DNA of 64,000 bases from Avena insularis. Lineage: Eukaryota > Streptophyta > Magnoliopsida > Poales > Poaceae. The stretch spans positions 94,719,285 to 94,783,284 of the forward strand of contig CM042694.1 of NCBI GenBank assembly GCA_023614405.1. Reading direction: 5' to 3'. The translations under genes were made by a program, and so were the position numbers. Of this stretch, positions 46,662 to 56,815 are shown in pieces (the first letter of the stretch is position 1; the number at the start of each line of letters is the position of its first letter). The notes under the pieces are model-generated. The model did not search any database and had not been told where the DNA came from. It was given only the letters and a program-made list of their open reading frames with translations.

Positions 46662-46842
46662 TCATAGGTATGCACGCTTTGGCGCCACGGTAGCAGGAAG
46701 AGGCAGGTGGCCATATTTCTGCAAGCACGTGACCGTGTCGTACAATCTTTCCCTGAGCGGGGTGAACTTCAAACCCAGGTCCTTTAGCCTTTGGTTGGAG
46801 AACTTGTAGGGCTTCGCCATCAGCTTACCGTCATCTTCTTAC
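46662..46842 (-). pseudogene. Duplicated last exon of the cinnamoyl-CoA reductase gene (copy alpha)
   Basis: An intact acceptor (TTTTATGCAG) leads into [20 protein letters not shown], then LGLKFTPLRERLYDTVTCL. The exon ends in [16 protein letters not shown] and a stop at 46662. The first full codon is TAA where the intact gene has TGC. The 3' flank (46494-46661) matches 49596-49800. Homology to the gene stops in intron 4, at GCGTAGGACCA (about 46888), where the LINE begins. No upstream exons remain. Its C-terminal frame is the usual one for CCR-type enzymes and differs from that of the intact gene. Confidence 0.88.
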
Positions 46843-46889
46843 CTGCATAAAATACAATATTCACAGTGAGCATTCGACGCGTAGGACCA

Positions 46890-49592
46890 AGAAGTTGTTT
46901 GGAAAAGAGGATAAATTAGACATATGCTTAATGAAATCATTTTGGGAACTAGAGGAGTTGGTTGATGAAGAGGAAAACAGTATGTTTGATGCTCCATTCT
47001 CTGAGGAGGAGATTAAATATGCAGTGTTTTGCTCTTATGCCGAGGGGGCCCCTGGCCCTGATGGTTTTACTTTTTCTGTTTTATCAAAAGTTTTGGAAAA
47101 TTATTAAAGTGGATCTGATTAATCTTTTTAGAGATTTTGATAATAATGTAGCAGATATGTATAGGCTAAACTTTAGTTTGATCACCTTGATTCCTAAGGA
47201 AGATGATGCTAAAACCCTAAAGAAGTTTAGGCCTATAGCTCTCACAAATTGCTGTTTTAAAATTTTCTCCAAAGCTTGTACTAACAGGATGGGGAAATGT
47301 GCTAATCGTTTGATTTCCACTAATCAAACTGCATTTATTAGATGAAGATATATTCTTGGGAGTGTGGTTACAACACATGAAATTATTCATGATATACATC
47401 AGAATAAAGAAGAAGGGGTTATTTTAAAATTGGATTATGAGAAATCATATGATAGAGTGGATCTCAGCTTTTTAGAGGAAATGCTTAGGCAAAGAGGTTT
47501 TAGTCAAAAGTGGTTGGGTAAGATTCATATGTTAATACATGGGGGATATGTGGGAATAAGAATTAATGACCAGAACAGTAATTTTTTCCAAACAGGAAAA
47601 GGACTAAGACAAGGAGATCCCTTATCCCTAATCCTCTATAGTATGCTTACTAGAGCAGCAAGACAGGGTTTGATTTCTGGTCTCTTGACCAGATTGAGAC
47701 CCGAGGGGATTGTTAGTTTGCAATATGCTGATCACACATTGTTTTTTCTAGAAAACAATGTGGAATCATCAATGAATCTAAAATGGATTTTATCAGTTTT
47801 TGAACAAATGTCAGGGATGAGGATAAATTTTGAGAAATGTGACATGGTTCCTATTAACATACCCGCATAACAAACTAATGTTCTTGCACAGATCTTTGGT
47901 TGTAAAGTTAGTTCTCTTCCTCCGAAATATCTTGGAGTTCCTATGCATTTTTCCAAGCTTAGGAGAGGATTTACAACCTATCATTGACCAGGTGCTTAAG
48001 AGGGCAGTGGGATGGGGAGGCATATTACTATCTTGTGCAGCCAGGATTACTTTAATAAAATCATGCTTGACCATTATCCCTATTTACTTTCTGTTATTAA
48101 GTTTCCTGCTTGGTCCATTAGAGCCATTAATTCCCAAATGGCTCACTGCCTTTGGGACAACTATGAGGGTCATAACAAGTATCATTGGCTAATTGGGATT
48201 TAGTAACCTTGAAAAAATAATATGGTGTTCTTGGTATTCCTAATATTGGATAAATGAATATATGAATTACTTGCTTCTTGGATAAAAATATATAATATGG
48301 ATTGAGATAAACTATGGAAGCAGATAGTAGATATAAAATATGACACAAAAAACCCTAATATTTTCACCTATAAAACTGTAGATGCCTCTCCTTTTTGGAA
48401 AGGAGTTATGTGGGCTACAGAAGCGGCTAAAATGGGGTATAAGTGGAAAATTAGAGATGGGAAAAAGGTCAACTTTTTGGGATATCTATTTTGTGTGCAA
48501 CCAACAGGGAGCAACTGCGAGGGAAGTCTGGGATGGGAGTGTTCTAAGACTCGCCTTGAGGCGCAATTTTAGCTGTGATATGATGGAACAATGGTCACAG
48601 GTGGAAAAGATTGTTGCTTCGATTAAATTTGATGATGTAGAAGATTCTTTGGTTTGGGAACTACATAGTTCTGGGATTTATACATCACAATCCCTGTATG
48701 GGGTAATTAATTTTAGGGGGTTACACCATTGTATATCCCTGCTGTTTGGAATTTGTGTGTACCCCCTAGGATACAGGTCTTCCTATGGCTGATGTCTCAT
48801 AATAAACTACTCACAAGAGACAATCTGAGTAAAAGGCAGATAGTACAAGATATAACTTGTATGTTCTGTGCTGAGAATGAGAGTGTGGAACATTTATTCT
48901 TTTCTTGCGATATTATCAAACTTATGTGGTCTGAATTGTCCACTATGCTAGACAGACAGATGGGGGTCAGTTATGAAAATGTTGCAAGATTATGGGTTAG
49001 TACTAATAAGAATGTTGTAGTAAACATGGTGGATGCTGGACTTTTGTGGACTGTATGGAAAAAGAGAAATGATATGTTTTTTCTGCAATGTTCTTGGTCT
49101 GGAATGCAGGTTCTCTGGCGTCGCCTAGTGAAAATGCTCAAAAGGTGGCTTCTCCTGTGCCCATCAAAGCATACAAGTTGCCTGGAACAATACCTGCAGA
49201 GGATGGAGCGGAAGGCTATGGAAGCCCCAGCTCTAACAAATGTCTGAAGAAAAGGAGGACATCTATTGGGATCAATCCCCGAACCCCAGAAGCCTTGTGT
49301 CGACGTTTCATTGGTTGGATCGTCAACTAGATGCCTGATGGAGCATGGTAGATTTTGTTTTTGTAAGCGTGGAAATGTGTTGTGTTGCTGATGCTTGCTT
49401 TGTTATCTTCTTTTCAGTTGAGTCGGTTTCTGTTAGTCTTATGAGCTGAGTGCCTGAGTGTGTGAGGTAGACTTTGATCTGGCTTTAGTCCGAGTTTCAA
49501 ACGTGTTGAGCGTTCAATGGCATGTAAAAACAGTGACATTTCGTTTTCTATGGGAAATGGAATGGGACGGTGGCCTGTTGATCTAAAAAAAA
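46890..49592 (+). mobile_element. 5'-truncated L1-type LINE
   Basis: It carries the C-terminal two thirds of ORF2, a 3' untranslated region of about 340 bp, and a short A-tail at 49577-49590. It lies between two copies of the CCR gene's 3' end. A clear target duplication was not found; the left junction is in CCR intron-4 sequence. Confidence 0.85.
46900..49247 (+). pseudogene. LINE ORF2: reverse transcriptase and zf-RVT region, inactivated
   Basis: RT motifs appear in order: APGPDGF (about 47050), LITLIPKED and FRPIALTNCCFKI (47190-47270), NQTAFIR followed by a stop, then LKLDYEKSYDRVD, GLRQGDPLS and LQYADHTLFFLE (about 47725). The zf-RVT-like segment is near 48760-48900, with FLWLMSHNKLLTRDNL and a C-x2-C...H-x5-C pattern (CMFCAENESVEHLFFSC). 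The catalytic YADD box reads YADH, removing the second Asp. Frameshifts occur near 47100, 47870 and 48770, and stops near 47342 and 48190. The element is dead. Confidence 0.88.
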
Positions 49593-49595
49593 AGA

Positions 49596-49861
49596 CTTTT
49601 CTTTCCATCAATGCAAAAATACCTTATCATTGATTGTTTAAGAAGAGTTACACGGTTATTTACATAGTTATACTTGCCCTCTGGTATGTAGTATTGGTTA
49701 CACAATTTAAAAAACTTGCAGAAATACATAATTACATGTTGAATCTCGAAGAATGTTATATTTCTTGGGTTGTCGATCCCGTGTGCTGTATCATAGGTAG
49801 GTATGCACGCTTTAATTTGGCGGCACGACGGTAGCAGGAAGAGGCAGGTGGCCGTGTTTCA
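49596..49861 (-). pseudogene. Second truncated copy of the CCR 3' end (copy beta)
   Basis: It matches 46500-46720, i.e. the 3' flank and the last 60 or so bases of the final exon (GGTATGCACGCTTTAATTTG...GAGGCAGGTGGCCGTGTTTC). It then breaks off into a short TTTACTTCACACAA repeat at 49868-49918. It has an insertion (TTTAATTTGG for TTTGG) within the exon end. Confidence 0.75.
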
Positions 49862-49957
49862 CACAAGTTTACTTAGTACTATCAGTTTACTTCACACAAG
49901 TTTACTTCACACAAATTTATTGTTGAATATGTATGTTGTATATCGAAAATCCTCTAT

Positions 49958-51399
49958 TTATTCGCTTGTCGATCTCGTGTCTTTATCACGCACGCTTTGG
50001 CGCCACGACGGTAGCAGGCAGAGGCAGGTGACCGTTTTTCGCAAGCACGTGACCGTCTCGTACAAGCTTTCCCTCAGCGGGGTGAACTCCAGTCCCAGGT
50101 CCCTGAGCCTCTGGCTCGAGAACTTGTACGGCTTCGCCATTGGCTTGCCGTCATGTTCGCACCTGCATAAAATATATTCAGAGGGAGCATGCGACGCGTA
50201 GGACCAGACAAGTATGGATTTCGATGTCACCATGCTCGTACTTAGCGGTGACGGGGTAGTGCGGGAAGAGGTCCTTGAGGAGCTTGAGGAAGTGCGCCCG
50301 GTGCAGCACGGCGCCGATGCAGAGGTACCGGCCGCGGGCGTCGGGGCGCTCGTAGGCGAGGACGTGGGCGCGGGCGACGTCGCGGACGTCGGTGTAGGCG
50401 GCGACGGCGTTGGGGTAGGTCGGCTTGGCGCCGGTGAGGTAGCAGGCGACGTGGGTGCTGCTGAAGTTGAGCGCCTGCTGCAGCATGGGTCCCATGGTGA
50501 TGGACGGCACCACCACCGCGAGCTCAAGCCCCCTCCTGGCCGCCTCTTCGGTTGCCGTGGTCTCGGCCATCATCTTGGCGCAGCAGTACAGGTTCTGCGT
50601 GCGTGCATACGTATTTATTTTTCATGTTTATATTACAGATTTGAAATAATTTGCTCTGGTTGCAGCGAAGAAAGATTTGGTTCAGAATCAGATGCAGCAG
50701 TGGAAGCAGCTTACGCCTGATTGCTTGCAGTAGTGGTAGTCGCTCCAGCAGGTCTCGTCGAGCACGGTGTCGGGGCTCCGGTTGGGGTCCATGTGCACGG
50801 CGCCGTAGGAGGAAGTGAAGACGATGCGCCGCACCCCGGCGTCCGCCGCCGCGCTGATCACGTTCCTGGTCCCTTGCACGGCGACCGGCACCAGCTCCTG
50901 CGCAGGCACGAATCATCGTAGAAGAGATGTGGTAGTCGAGTAAGCGAAACATGCAAGGAAAGAACAGACGGAGGAGTGGCAGTGGAGGACTGACCGGGTC
51001 GTTGGAGACCGGCGAGGCGACGTGGAAGACGCCGTGGCAGCCGCTGAAGGCCGCGCGGAGGCTGTCGTAGTTGAGAACGTCGGCGCGGCACAGGGCGAGC
51101 CTCTCCTCCGCTCCGTCCAGGGCTAGCAGGTGGGCGTTCTTGGCATCAGCTTCACAGACCAAACCAAAGCAATAATGACGCGCCGTTGTTAGATCGAGGA
51201 GAGCAGCTGAAATAAACTCCACCAGCATGGAGCAAGGCACAGTACAGTACTTACCGGGATCCCTGGCTGTTCCCCTGAGTCGGTAGCCACGGCGGAGGAG
51301 CTCCTTCACCACCCACGACCCGATGAAGCCTCCTGCCCCTGTCACGCACACCAGCTTCATCTCGCCATTGTCGTCCTTGCCACTGCCAGTCGACGGCAT
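49958..51399 (-). CDS. CCR: Cinnamoyl-CoA reductase-like protein, five exons, 346 aa
   Basis: Exons by splice consensus and frame are 51399-51255, 51149-50995, 50897-50715, 50594-50242 and 50162-49958. The enzyme family (extended short-chain dehydrogenases) reduces hydroxycinnamoyl-CoA esters to aldehydes with NADPH, the first committed step of monolignol synthesis, in the cytosol. The nucleotide fold is [14 protein letters not shown] near residue 20, followed by [19 protein letters not shown] holds the catalytic Ser, and NLYCCAK holds the catalytic Tyr and Lys. The canonical CCR signature is KNWYCYGK, so this is a CCR-like grass paralogue with a changed motif, and its substrate is uncertain. 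The ATG at 51399 is the first in frame and lies 50 bp from a TATA box. The C-terminus after VTCLRK is read in a different frame from the pseudo-exon at 46662 and probably results from a 1 bp loss in an A run. Confidence 0.9.
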
Positions 51400-51448
51400 G
51401 GTGATGCTCAACTTCTGTCGCGCTGCTGTGAGTTCAATCTTCGCGCCC

Positions 51449-51456
51449 TATTTATA
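51449..51456 (-). promoter_or_regulatory. TATA box of the CCR-like gene
   Basis: TATAAATA on the minus strand (plus TATTTATA), followed by GGGCGCG, 50 bp upstream of the ATG at 51399. This predicts a leader of roughly 20 bases. No convincing AC (MYB lignin) element was found in the next 250 bp. Confidence 0.75.
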
Positions 51457-51689
51457 CTGGCTGGCTCATACCGGCACCGGCACCGGCGCACACGGACACG
51501 GACACAACATACGGCTCCTTTTGGTTCTGACCGATACTGCAGCGACTCAGCAGTATTCAGCGGCGGGCGCAGCAGGCAGGCAGCTGCAGCCTGCGACCCG
51601 ATGGGTGGGTTTCAGCCGAGCCGACCCTGCGAGCGAATCCGACGTATGCGCATGGCAGATTCCTCCGTTTCAGAGAGATTTTTATATTT
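51457..51689 (-). other. Upstream region of the CCR-like gene
   Basis: It contains (ACCGGC)n-like and (GGACAC)n-like short repeats at 51469-51507. The usable promoter is short, because a repeat array and a Helitron begin within about 300-370 bp of the gene. Confidence 0.4.
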
Positions 51690-51772
51690 GCAAAAAGAAT
51701 CAACTCAATCGGATCTTTATTTTGAAAGCTATAGCCCAATGGCATTTCTGTACATATACTAGCTTATAGGAA
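51690..51772. repeat. Tandem repeat unit 1 (about 90 bp), left of the Helitron
   Basis: It shares AATCAACTCA, GGATCTTTAT and the exact tail CAATGGCATTTCTGTACATA...TATAGGAA with unit 2 at 54751-54847. The Helitron lies precisely between the units. Confidence 0.85.
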
Positions 51773-51965
51773 TCTATTTCTATTATATATTAAAAGCAAT
51801 ATAAGGCTGTTTTTCGAGACATCTGGTTGATCTACATAGTCTTAAAATGTATGCTACATTGATCTTTATTTTAACGGTTAAGATTAAAATATAAATGGTG
51901 TTACGTAAAACATTAAAGTGTACACATGACATGTTAGTTCAAGAAGAAACTAACCACTAGATATT

Positions 51966-52455
51966 ATGGAAGGAATAACAATCCCCGTACGTAGAGTTCC
52001 GGTCGGCCGGCTGGCCGTACTGGGAGAGGATATAACTAAGATTATTAGTCAATCTAACATGGTTATCCAGTTGAAAACTGTCTCTGACCGTGACATTCTG
52101 CAAACCATGCTCAACACATTACTCAACAGGAAGAACACAACAGAATTCACAATATAGATAGGATCGGCAACCGTCTCATCTGGGTAGACCAAAATAATTC
52201 CTTCAGAAATCTTCCCTATAGCACGCACCTTCTCAAGAGATGAAATGAAAAGAACCGATCTCGCTAGGGGGAACTCAACCGTGTGTACTGTGTACCCCCG
52301 TAAACAAAACGAACGGAGCCATGGCTATCAAGCTCCTCGGCGACCAGCAGTGTGCCGAACTGCTGATCTGGACTGGAACGGAGGACGAACCGATGTTTAG
52401 CTGTTACTGATGGAGACCTAAGGGGAACAGAAGTAGGCAAAGGTGACTTGGACAT
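51966..52455. other. Short open frames inside the Helitron, unknown origin
   Basis: A plus-strand frame (51966-52157; GRLAVLGEDITKIISQSN) and a minus-strand frame (52264-52455; SPDQQFGTLLVAEELDSHGS) have more protein-like composition than their AT-rich surroundings. Helitrons often carry captured gene pieces. Neither is recognised, and no splice structure is evident. Confidence 0.25.
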
Positions 52456-53629
52456 ACGTGAAGTACGGAATCAGGCACATGTTTGTATGCAGTCCGAACA
52501 CAGAGACATGACAATAGCTAAACATTGGTTCGCATCCGATCGATTAATACAACAAAGTGCCACCATCAGCATGTGTTTCGCTCCGTGGTGGACATGAATG
52601 GCGACGGCGGCCAATAGAGGACGGACATGCTTGGCTTTGAGTTGTATCGGCCACACCACTTCATGAGTGCCATGTCTTCACTGTCCACATAATTTGGGTT
52701 TCTCGTAGTTGCTCCTAGGCCTGATCAGGTAATTCGATTGTGTTTCCACAAGCAAAATCACCTTTAGACTGCTATAACTATATGTTTTAAGAAAACTAGA
52801 GTGAGCCAGGTCCGTAAATAGTTAAGCATTGAATATAAGAGATTCTATTCTTAAGATCAAGTTGAATACTTCTTAGCTTCGGAATTCTAATTGTGTCACT
52901 ATGTTTCGAAATCAAAAAACACATCCAAATCAATAATGATATACTCCTACATGCTCTCTCTCTGTCTCATTTATTCTCTCTCTTTCTAATATTCACAATT
53001 AATGCATCCCAGCTCTCTTACATAAGTTAGCATCATTCAGATGAACTTTTATTTAGATTATATAGATAAACTTCGGGGCTCCTTTTTATGATAAGTGTAC
53101 TGTCATTAATAAAATATACAAGTCAGGATCATCGTGGTTTTAAAAGTGGTAACACCAACAAAATAGGAAGAGTGAGAAAATAATTTTCCAGATGCCAATA
53201 TGAAAGAGGGCGAGTAATAGGATTGGGCTTAAGAATTTTTTTGCAGGCGAAGAGTTTATAATTTGTATCAATTAGGTGTATTGGTTGCGTAGAGTGTACA
53301 TCTAAAAAAAATATGATACAAGCAAGAGACAGAGAGGATGAAAGGAAATCAATAATAAAAATGAAAAACTGGACAAGAAATGGTTATTTGTGGAAGTATG
53401 GTTTTGTCCTTCTCCAAACTCATCCTATTACAAATTGGATCCCTATGTTCCAGCTTTTTATGTTTTCCATTTCAAAATGATTGGTACAACCCACTAAAGT
53501 ATGATACTTTGAGCATTGCTTTTGGTCAAAGTTTTAAACCTTTATCACCAATGTTAAGAAATTAATTAGAGAGATGTGGGAAATGAAATCGACTATAAGG
53601 ATTTGCATTTAAAATTCTTTAATAATATT

Positions 53630-53900
53630 CCCTCCATTCCTTAATATAAGGTGTATAGTTTTTTGTGAAAAATTCCATAATATAAGGTGCATAGAGAATT
53701 CTAGGATTTGTTCCTCTTATTTAGGAGGCAATTAATCCAATCAGGAGAGAGAGGATACCCAAAATTCGTATGTTCCCTCTATATCACGTCAATCACCTGC
53801 GGTATTCACTTCCGAAAGCAACAAAATTTGCCCTCCCAGCCTATGCATTAATATTCGTGCAAGAAAACTATACACCTTATATTAAGGAACAGAGCGAGTA
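53630..53900. mobile_element. Stowaway MITE inside the Helitron
   Basis: Long inverted ends: CTTAATATAAGGTGTATAGT at the left pairs with ACTATACACCTTATATTAAG at the right. The termini are CTCCATTCC at the left and GAGCGAGTA at the right, close to the Stowaway consensus, with TA at the right edge. It is about 270 bp and non-coding. Confidence 0.85.
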
Positions 53901-54720
53901 TAGAAATTTATTGGTTCTTGAAAAACAATTTACTACACTAGAAATAAATAGTTAGTTTTTTGATGTGGGTGTCGTGTCAATGGACTTTATGCTGAAATTT
54001 GTTAGGAGAATTATGTTTATAAATCTTTGCAATCAAAGTAAGAAACATATCTTTACAAAAATTAGTGCATGCTTCTTCTTCTATAAAAGAGTTAATTTAC
54101 AACAAATTTTAGATGATTTTGTTCTTCCGAATGCATAGTCACATAACTATTATGCACCTTATTTTCCATAAAAACAACATAAATAAAGTTTCATCATGGA
54201 GATTGTCTGGATGTCTAAAGTGCCAGGCATCTTACAATAGAGCATGTAAAGGAGAGAAAGAAAAATCAGGAGAAGGTAAAAACAATGAAATAGTGGGTAT
54301 TTAATTTTTCTACTTATTAATAACGATTAGGTTCTTGCTTTAATTTGACTAATAGTTAAACTGCTATTCTATCAAACATCGCCTTAAACATCAACTAGAC
54401 ATTGCTCTAGCATACCTTCGTAACGTAATGATATCAATAATTGAGAATATAATTTATTTAACATCACATAATGATCTAACATCATGTACTATAGTTAAAT
54501 AATGTCATCTAACAATATCATGCAAAATCAACACGTATGATTATTTTAAAAAACATAATAATCATTCACCCACAAAGATTAAAGATATTAAATGCATTTT
54601 GATATTCTATTTACCATAAAATATGTGGTGGTGGTAGACCGATAGTATTTTTACTTGTCATGTAACTTGATATCTATGTAAATTGATTCCTCACACACTT
54701 TCGACAATGTAAGGATGATG

Positions 54721-54736
54721 CCCTCGCATTTGCGAG
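54721..54736 (+). other. 3'-terminal hairpin of the Helitron
   Basis: CCTCGCA-TT-TGCGAGG, a perfect 7 bp stem with a two-base loop. It is the termination signal of rolling-circle transposition in this class. Confidence 0.8.
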
Positions 54737-54750
54737 GTCCACCTTACTAG

Positions 54751-54869
54751 TTTCCAAGAAAATCAACTCATTTGGACCTTTATAGAATAAAGTTATAGCA
54801 TTTTTAAACCAATGGCATTTCTGTACATATACTAGCTTATAGGAATTTCCCGGAAAATCAGTTGGATAT
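54751..54869. repeat. Tandem repeat unit 2 and start of unit 3
   Basis: Unit 2 runs from TTTCCAAGAAAATCAACTCA to TATAGGAA (54847). It is followed by TTTCCCGGAAAATCAGTTGG, the start of a degenerate third unit. Confidence 0.8.
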
Positions 54870-54877
54870 TGTTTATA

Positions 54878-56110
54878 GGGAAACAATACTACTTCCCCGG
54901 AGGATCCCGTGACTCGATCTCCCGGGTCGCCGCGCGTGACGCCTCGTGTCACGCCTCCCCGCAAACAACGTGGGTGGACCCCTTTTTCTTGCCTTATCTC
55001 TTCATGTCTAGAGTTCTCGTTCCTAGCATCGCGCAGCTCGCATCCCAGCCACGCCGTGTCTGTTCCTTGCCCGCGCCGCCTGCTCACGTCGCCACGCCTC
55101 CGGGCTGCTGCCTCACCGCCGTGCATAGCACCGCCCCACTAGCTCGCCGGAGCACCTCCTGCTCACACCGCCACGCCTCCGGGCTGCTGCCTCACCACCG
55201 CCGTCTCCCTTCTTATCGGCCAGATCGCGCCGCTGCCCTCCCCTAATTCTCGCGGAGGTTGCCTCCCTCCTCTAAAGCTCATCGGGAAGTTGCCGCCGAC
55301 CTCCACCTGGCAAGCACGACCGCAGATCCGCGCCGCCATAGCCCAGACGCCATGGCTCCCACATGTTAGACTGTGTTTGGTAGTGAAGCGACAACACGGT
55401 GCTACACAGGCAGGACGACGATGCTACTGGAAGTGGTCATCGTTGCTACAGATGAAGGGTCACGATGCTACCGACTAATGGATGCGTTTTGATTTTTTTG
55501 CTACATAGTGATGCTACAATAGTAGCAAGTTTTTGCTATTTCTCTTCTATATTTTTGCTACAATAGCACAAAGTACTTGCTACGACATTTTGGACGAAAG
55601 TCCTCAGCAAAGTCGGTTTTGCTACGGCAGCCACCGCCGATGTCTCCGACGAGGTCGTTCTTTTTGCTACATTAGCACATTGTTTTGCTACGGCAGCCAC
55701 CGCCGATGTCTCCGACGAGGTCGTTCTTTTTGCTACATTAGCACGTTGTTTTGCTACCATAGTTTTGCAGTTCTGCTACGATAGCGTATCATTTTTGTTA
55801 CACGGCCTCCAACGAGGTCAACTGGTGAAAACCTCCGGCGAGTCTCCGGCGAGGTCGGATATGCTACACTAGCACAACTTTTTTGCTACACGATCGCCGG
55901 CGAGGTCTCCGGTGAAATCTCCGACGAGGTCCAATCTGTTTTCTATTTTTTAGGCCGAACAATTTTTTTGCTAAATGTAGCAAAAGTGGGGCATTATGTA
56001 GCAAAAGCGGGACATCAATGTAACAAAAGTGGGAATTAGAAGGACACGTGTCAGCACGAGGACCCGGGGGATCGGAAGTTTTGATCCCCCAGGGACGCGT
56101 AGCGCTCCCC
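54878..56110. mobile_element. Mutator-like (MULE) non-autonomous element, 9 bp TSD
   Basis: It is flanked by the exact 9 bp duplication TTGTTTATA (54869-54877 and 56111-56119). The terminal inverted repeats begin GGGAAACAATACTAC and GGGGAGCGCTACGCG and continue into TCCCC/TGGGGGATC blocks. They are long and imperfect, as in MULEs. The interior is GC-rich on the left and has recurring GCTACAATAGCA-type motifs on the right. No transposase is found. Confidence 0.8.
55621..55752. repeat. Two nearly identical 66 bp tandem units in the MULE
   Basis: Units start GCTACGGCAGCCACCGCCGA at 55621 and 55687 and differ at one base (CACAT versus CACGT). 66 is a multiple of three, so a minus-strand open frame (55536-55760) runs through both, giving two TSSETSAVAAVAK copies. 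That frame is probably incidental. Confidence 0.85.
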
Positions 56111-56120
56111 TTGTTTATAA

Positions 56121-56815
56121 CCTAACAGGTGGGGCCGGTCAAGGGGGTTTATAACGCGAAACGCGTTCTCCCCTTGTTTTAAAACGACGACATGATAACT
56201 TAGTCTCCAACGGCTCTAGTGAGGCTCTGACGACGAGGAGAGGCTGGGGAGGGTGCTAGGAGACAGAGGGGATCATGGTGCATAGGAACAAGGGTAATCT
56301 CAAGCCACGGCGAGGACAAGGGAGGAGGGCTCGGTCGACCACTGTGCCAGGTGTCTCCGATGGTCGACAGAGTCGATGACACCGTCCACCTCTAACACTG
56401 GCGAAAGGGGCTACGAGTTCAAGGGACTTGGGGGAGGGGGGGGTAGCTGTGCTGGATTAATTGAAGTATGGGTGCATCCTCAGGGAGAATTTATCTCGGA
56501 ACCGTGCAACCAGAAGCGACCTCATCGGCGGCGAGTTGGTACTCTCTACGACGGTGGACTCGTTGAGAAGAGTGGAGGTTATAGAGAGAGGATGGGAACC
56601 GAGTGATGGCGTTGGAGGTTGCTTTTATAGGGGCTCGACAAGATGTTGTGGTGGCAGTGCAGGGATGAGGACGTTGACGCGGCCGGGATACGCACGATGA
56701 CAGTGTCGGTGGCATGGTGGCTGGAGGGTGAGCAACGAGGCACAAAGGGAGGCTTGGGGTGATTAGATGCTAGTGGGTGGCGCTACGTTGATGGAGGGAC
56801 CTGGAGAGGAGAGGT
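56121..56815 (-). repeat. GC-rich fragment, possibly a long-LTR (LARD-like) remnant
   Basis: A minus-strand GTCGAGCCCCTATAAAAG at 56622-56639 corresponds to the promoter-like block in the solo LTR at 40731-40746, and the layout around it is similar. Overall base similarity by eye is weak. Short frames here are not supported as genes. It ends at the Gypsy LTR start. Confidence 0.35.

Larger units (their letters stand above)
51773..54750 (+). mobile_element. Helitron (non-autonomous), 2978 bp
   Basis: The 5' end is TCTATTTCTATTATATATTA after a host A. The 3' end is a stem-loop CCTCGCATTTGCGAGG (54721-54736) ten bases before CTAG (54747-54750), followed by a host T. This gives the A/T insertion site and hairpin-CTRR ending expected of Helitrons. 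No target duplication is made, as expected. The adjacent repeat unit shows the empty site (TATAGGAA/TTTCC at about 54840-54852). No Rep/helicase is found. The contents are AT-rich, with a Stowaway MITE and short frames of unknown origin. Confidence 0.85.

Noticed and set aside
46494..49600. A roughly 400 bp target duplication made by the LINE
   Set aside because: LINE target duplications are usually under 20 bp. The flanking repeats are copies of the CCR 3' end, better explained by gene duplication before or around the insertion.
50214..50720. Plus-strand open frame of 168 codons over CCR exons 3 and 4
   Set aside because: Antisense of the CCR-like exons; the composition is a shadow of their codon bias.
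51400..51411. Upstream extension of the CCR-like protein by four residues
   Set aside because: It would need a TTG start. The ATG at 51399 suits the TATA position better and gives an ordinary N-terminus.
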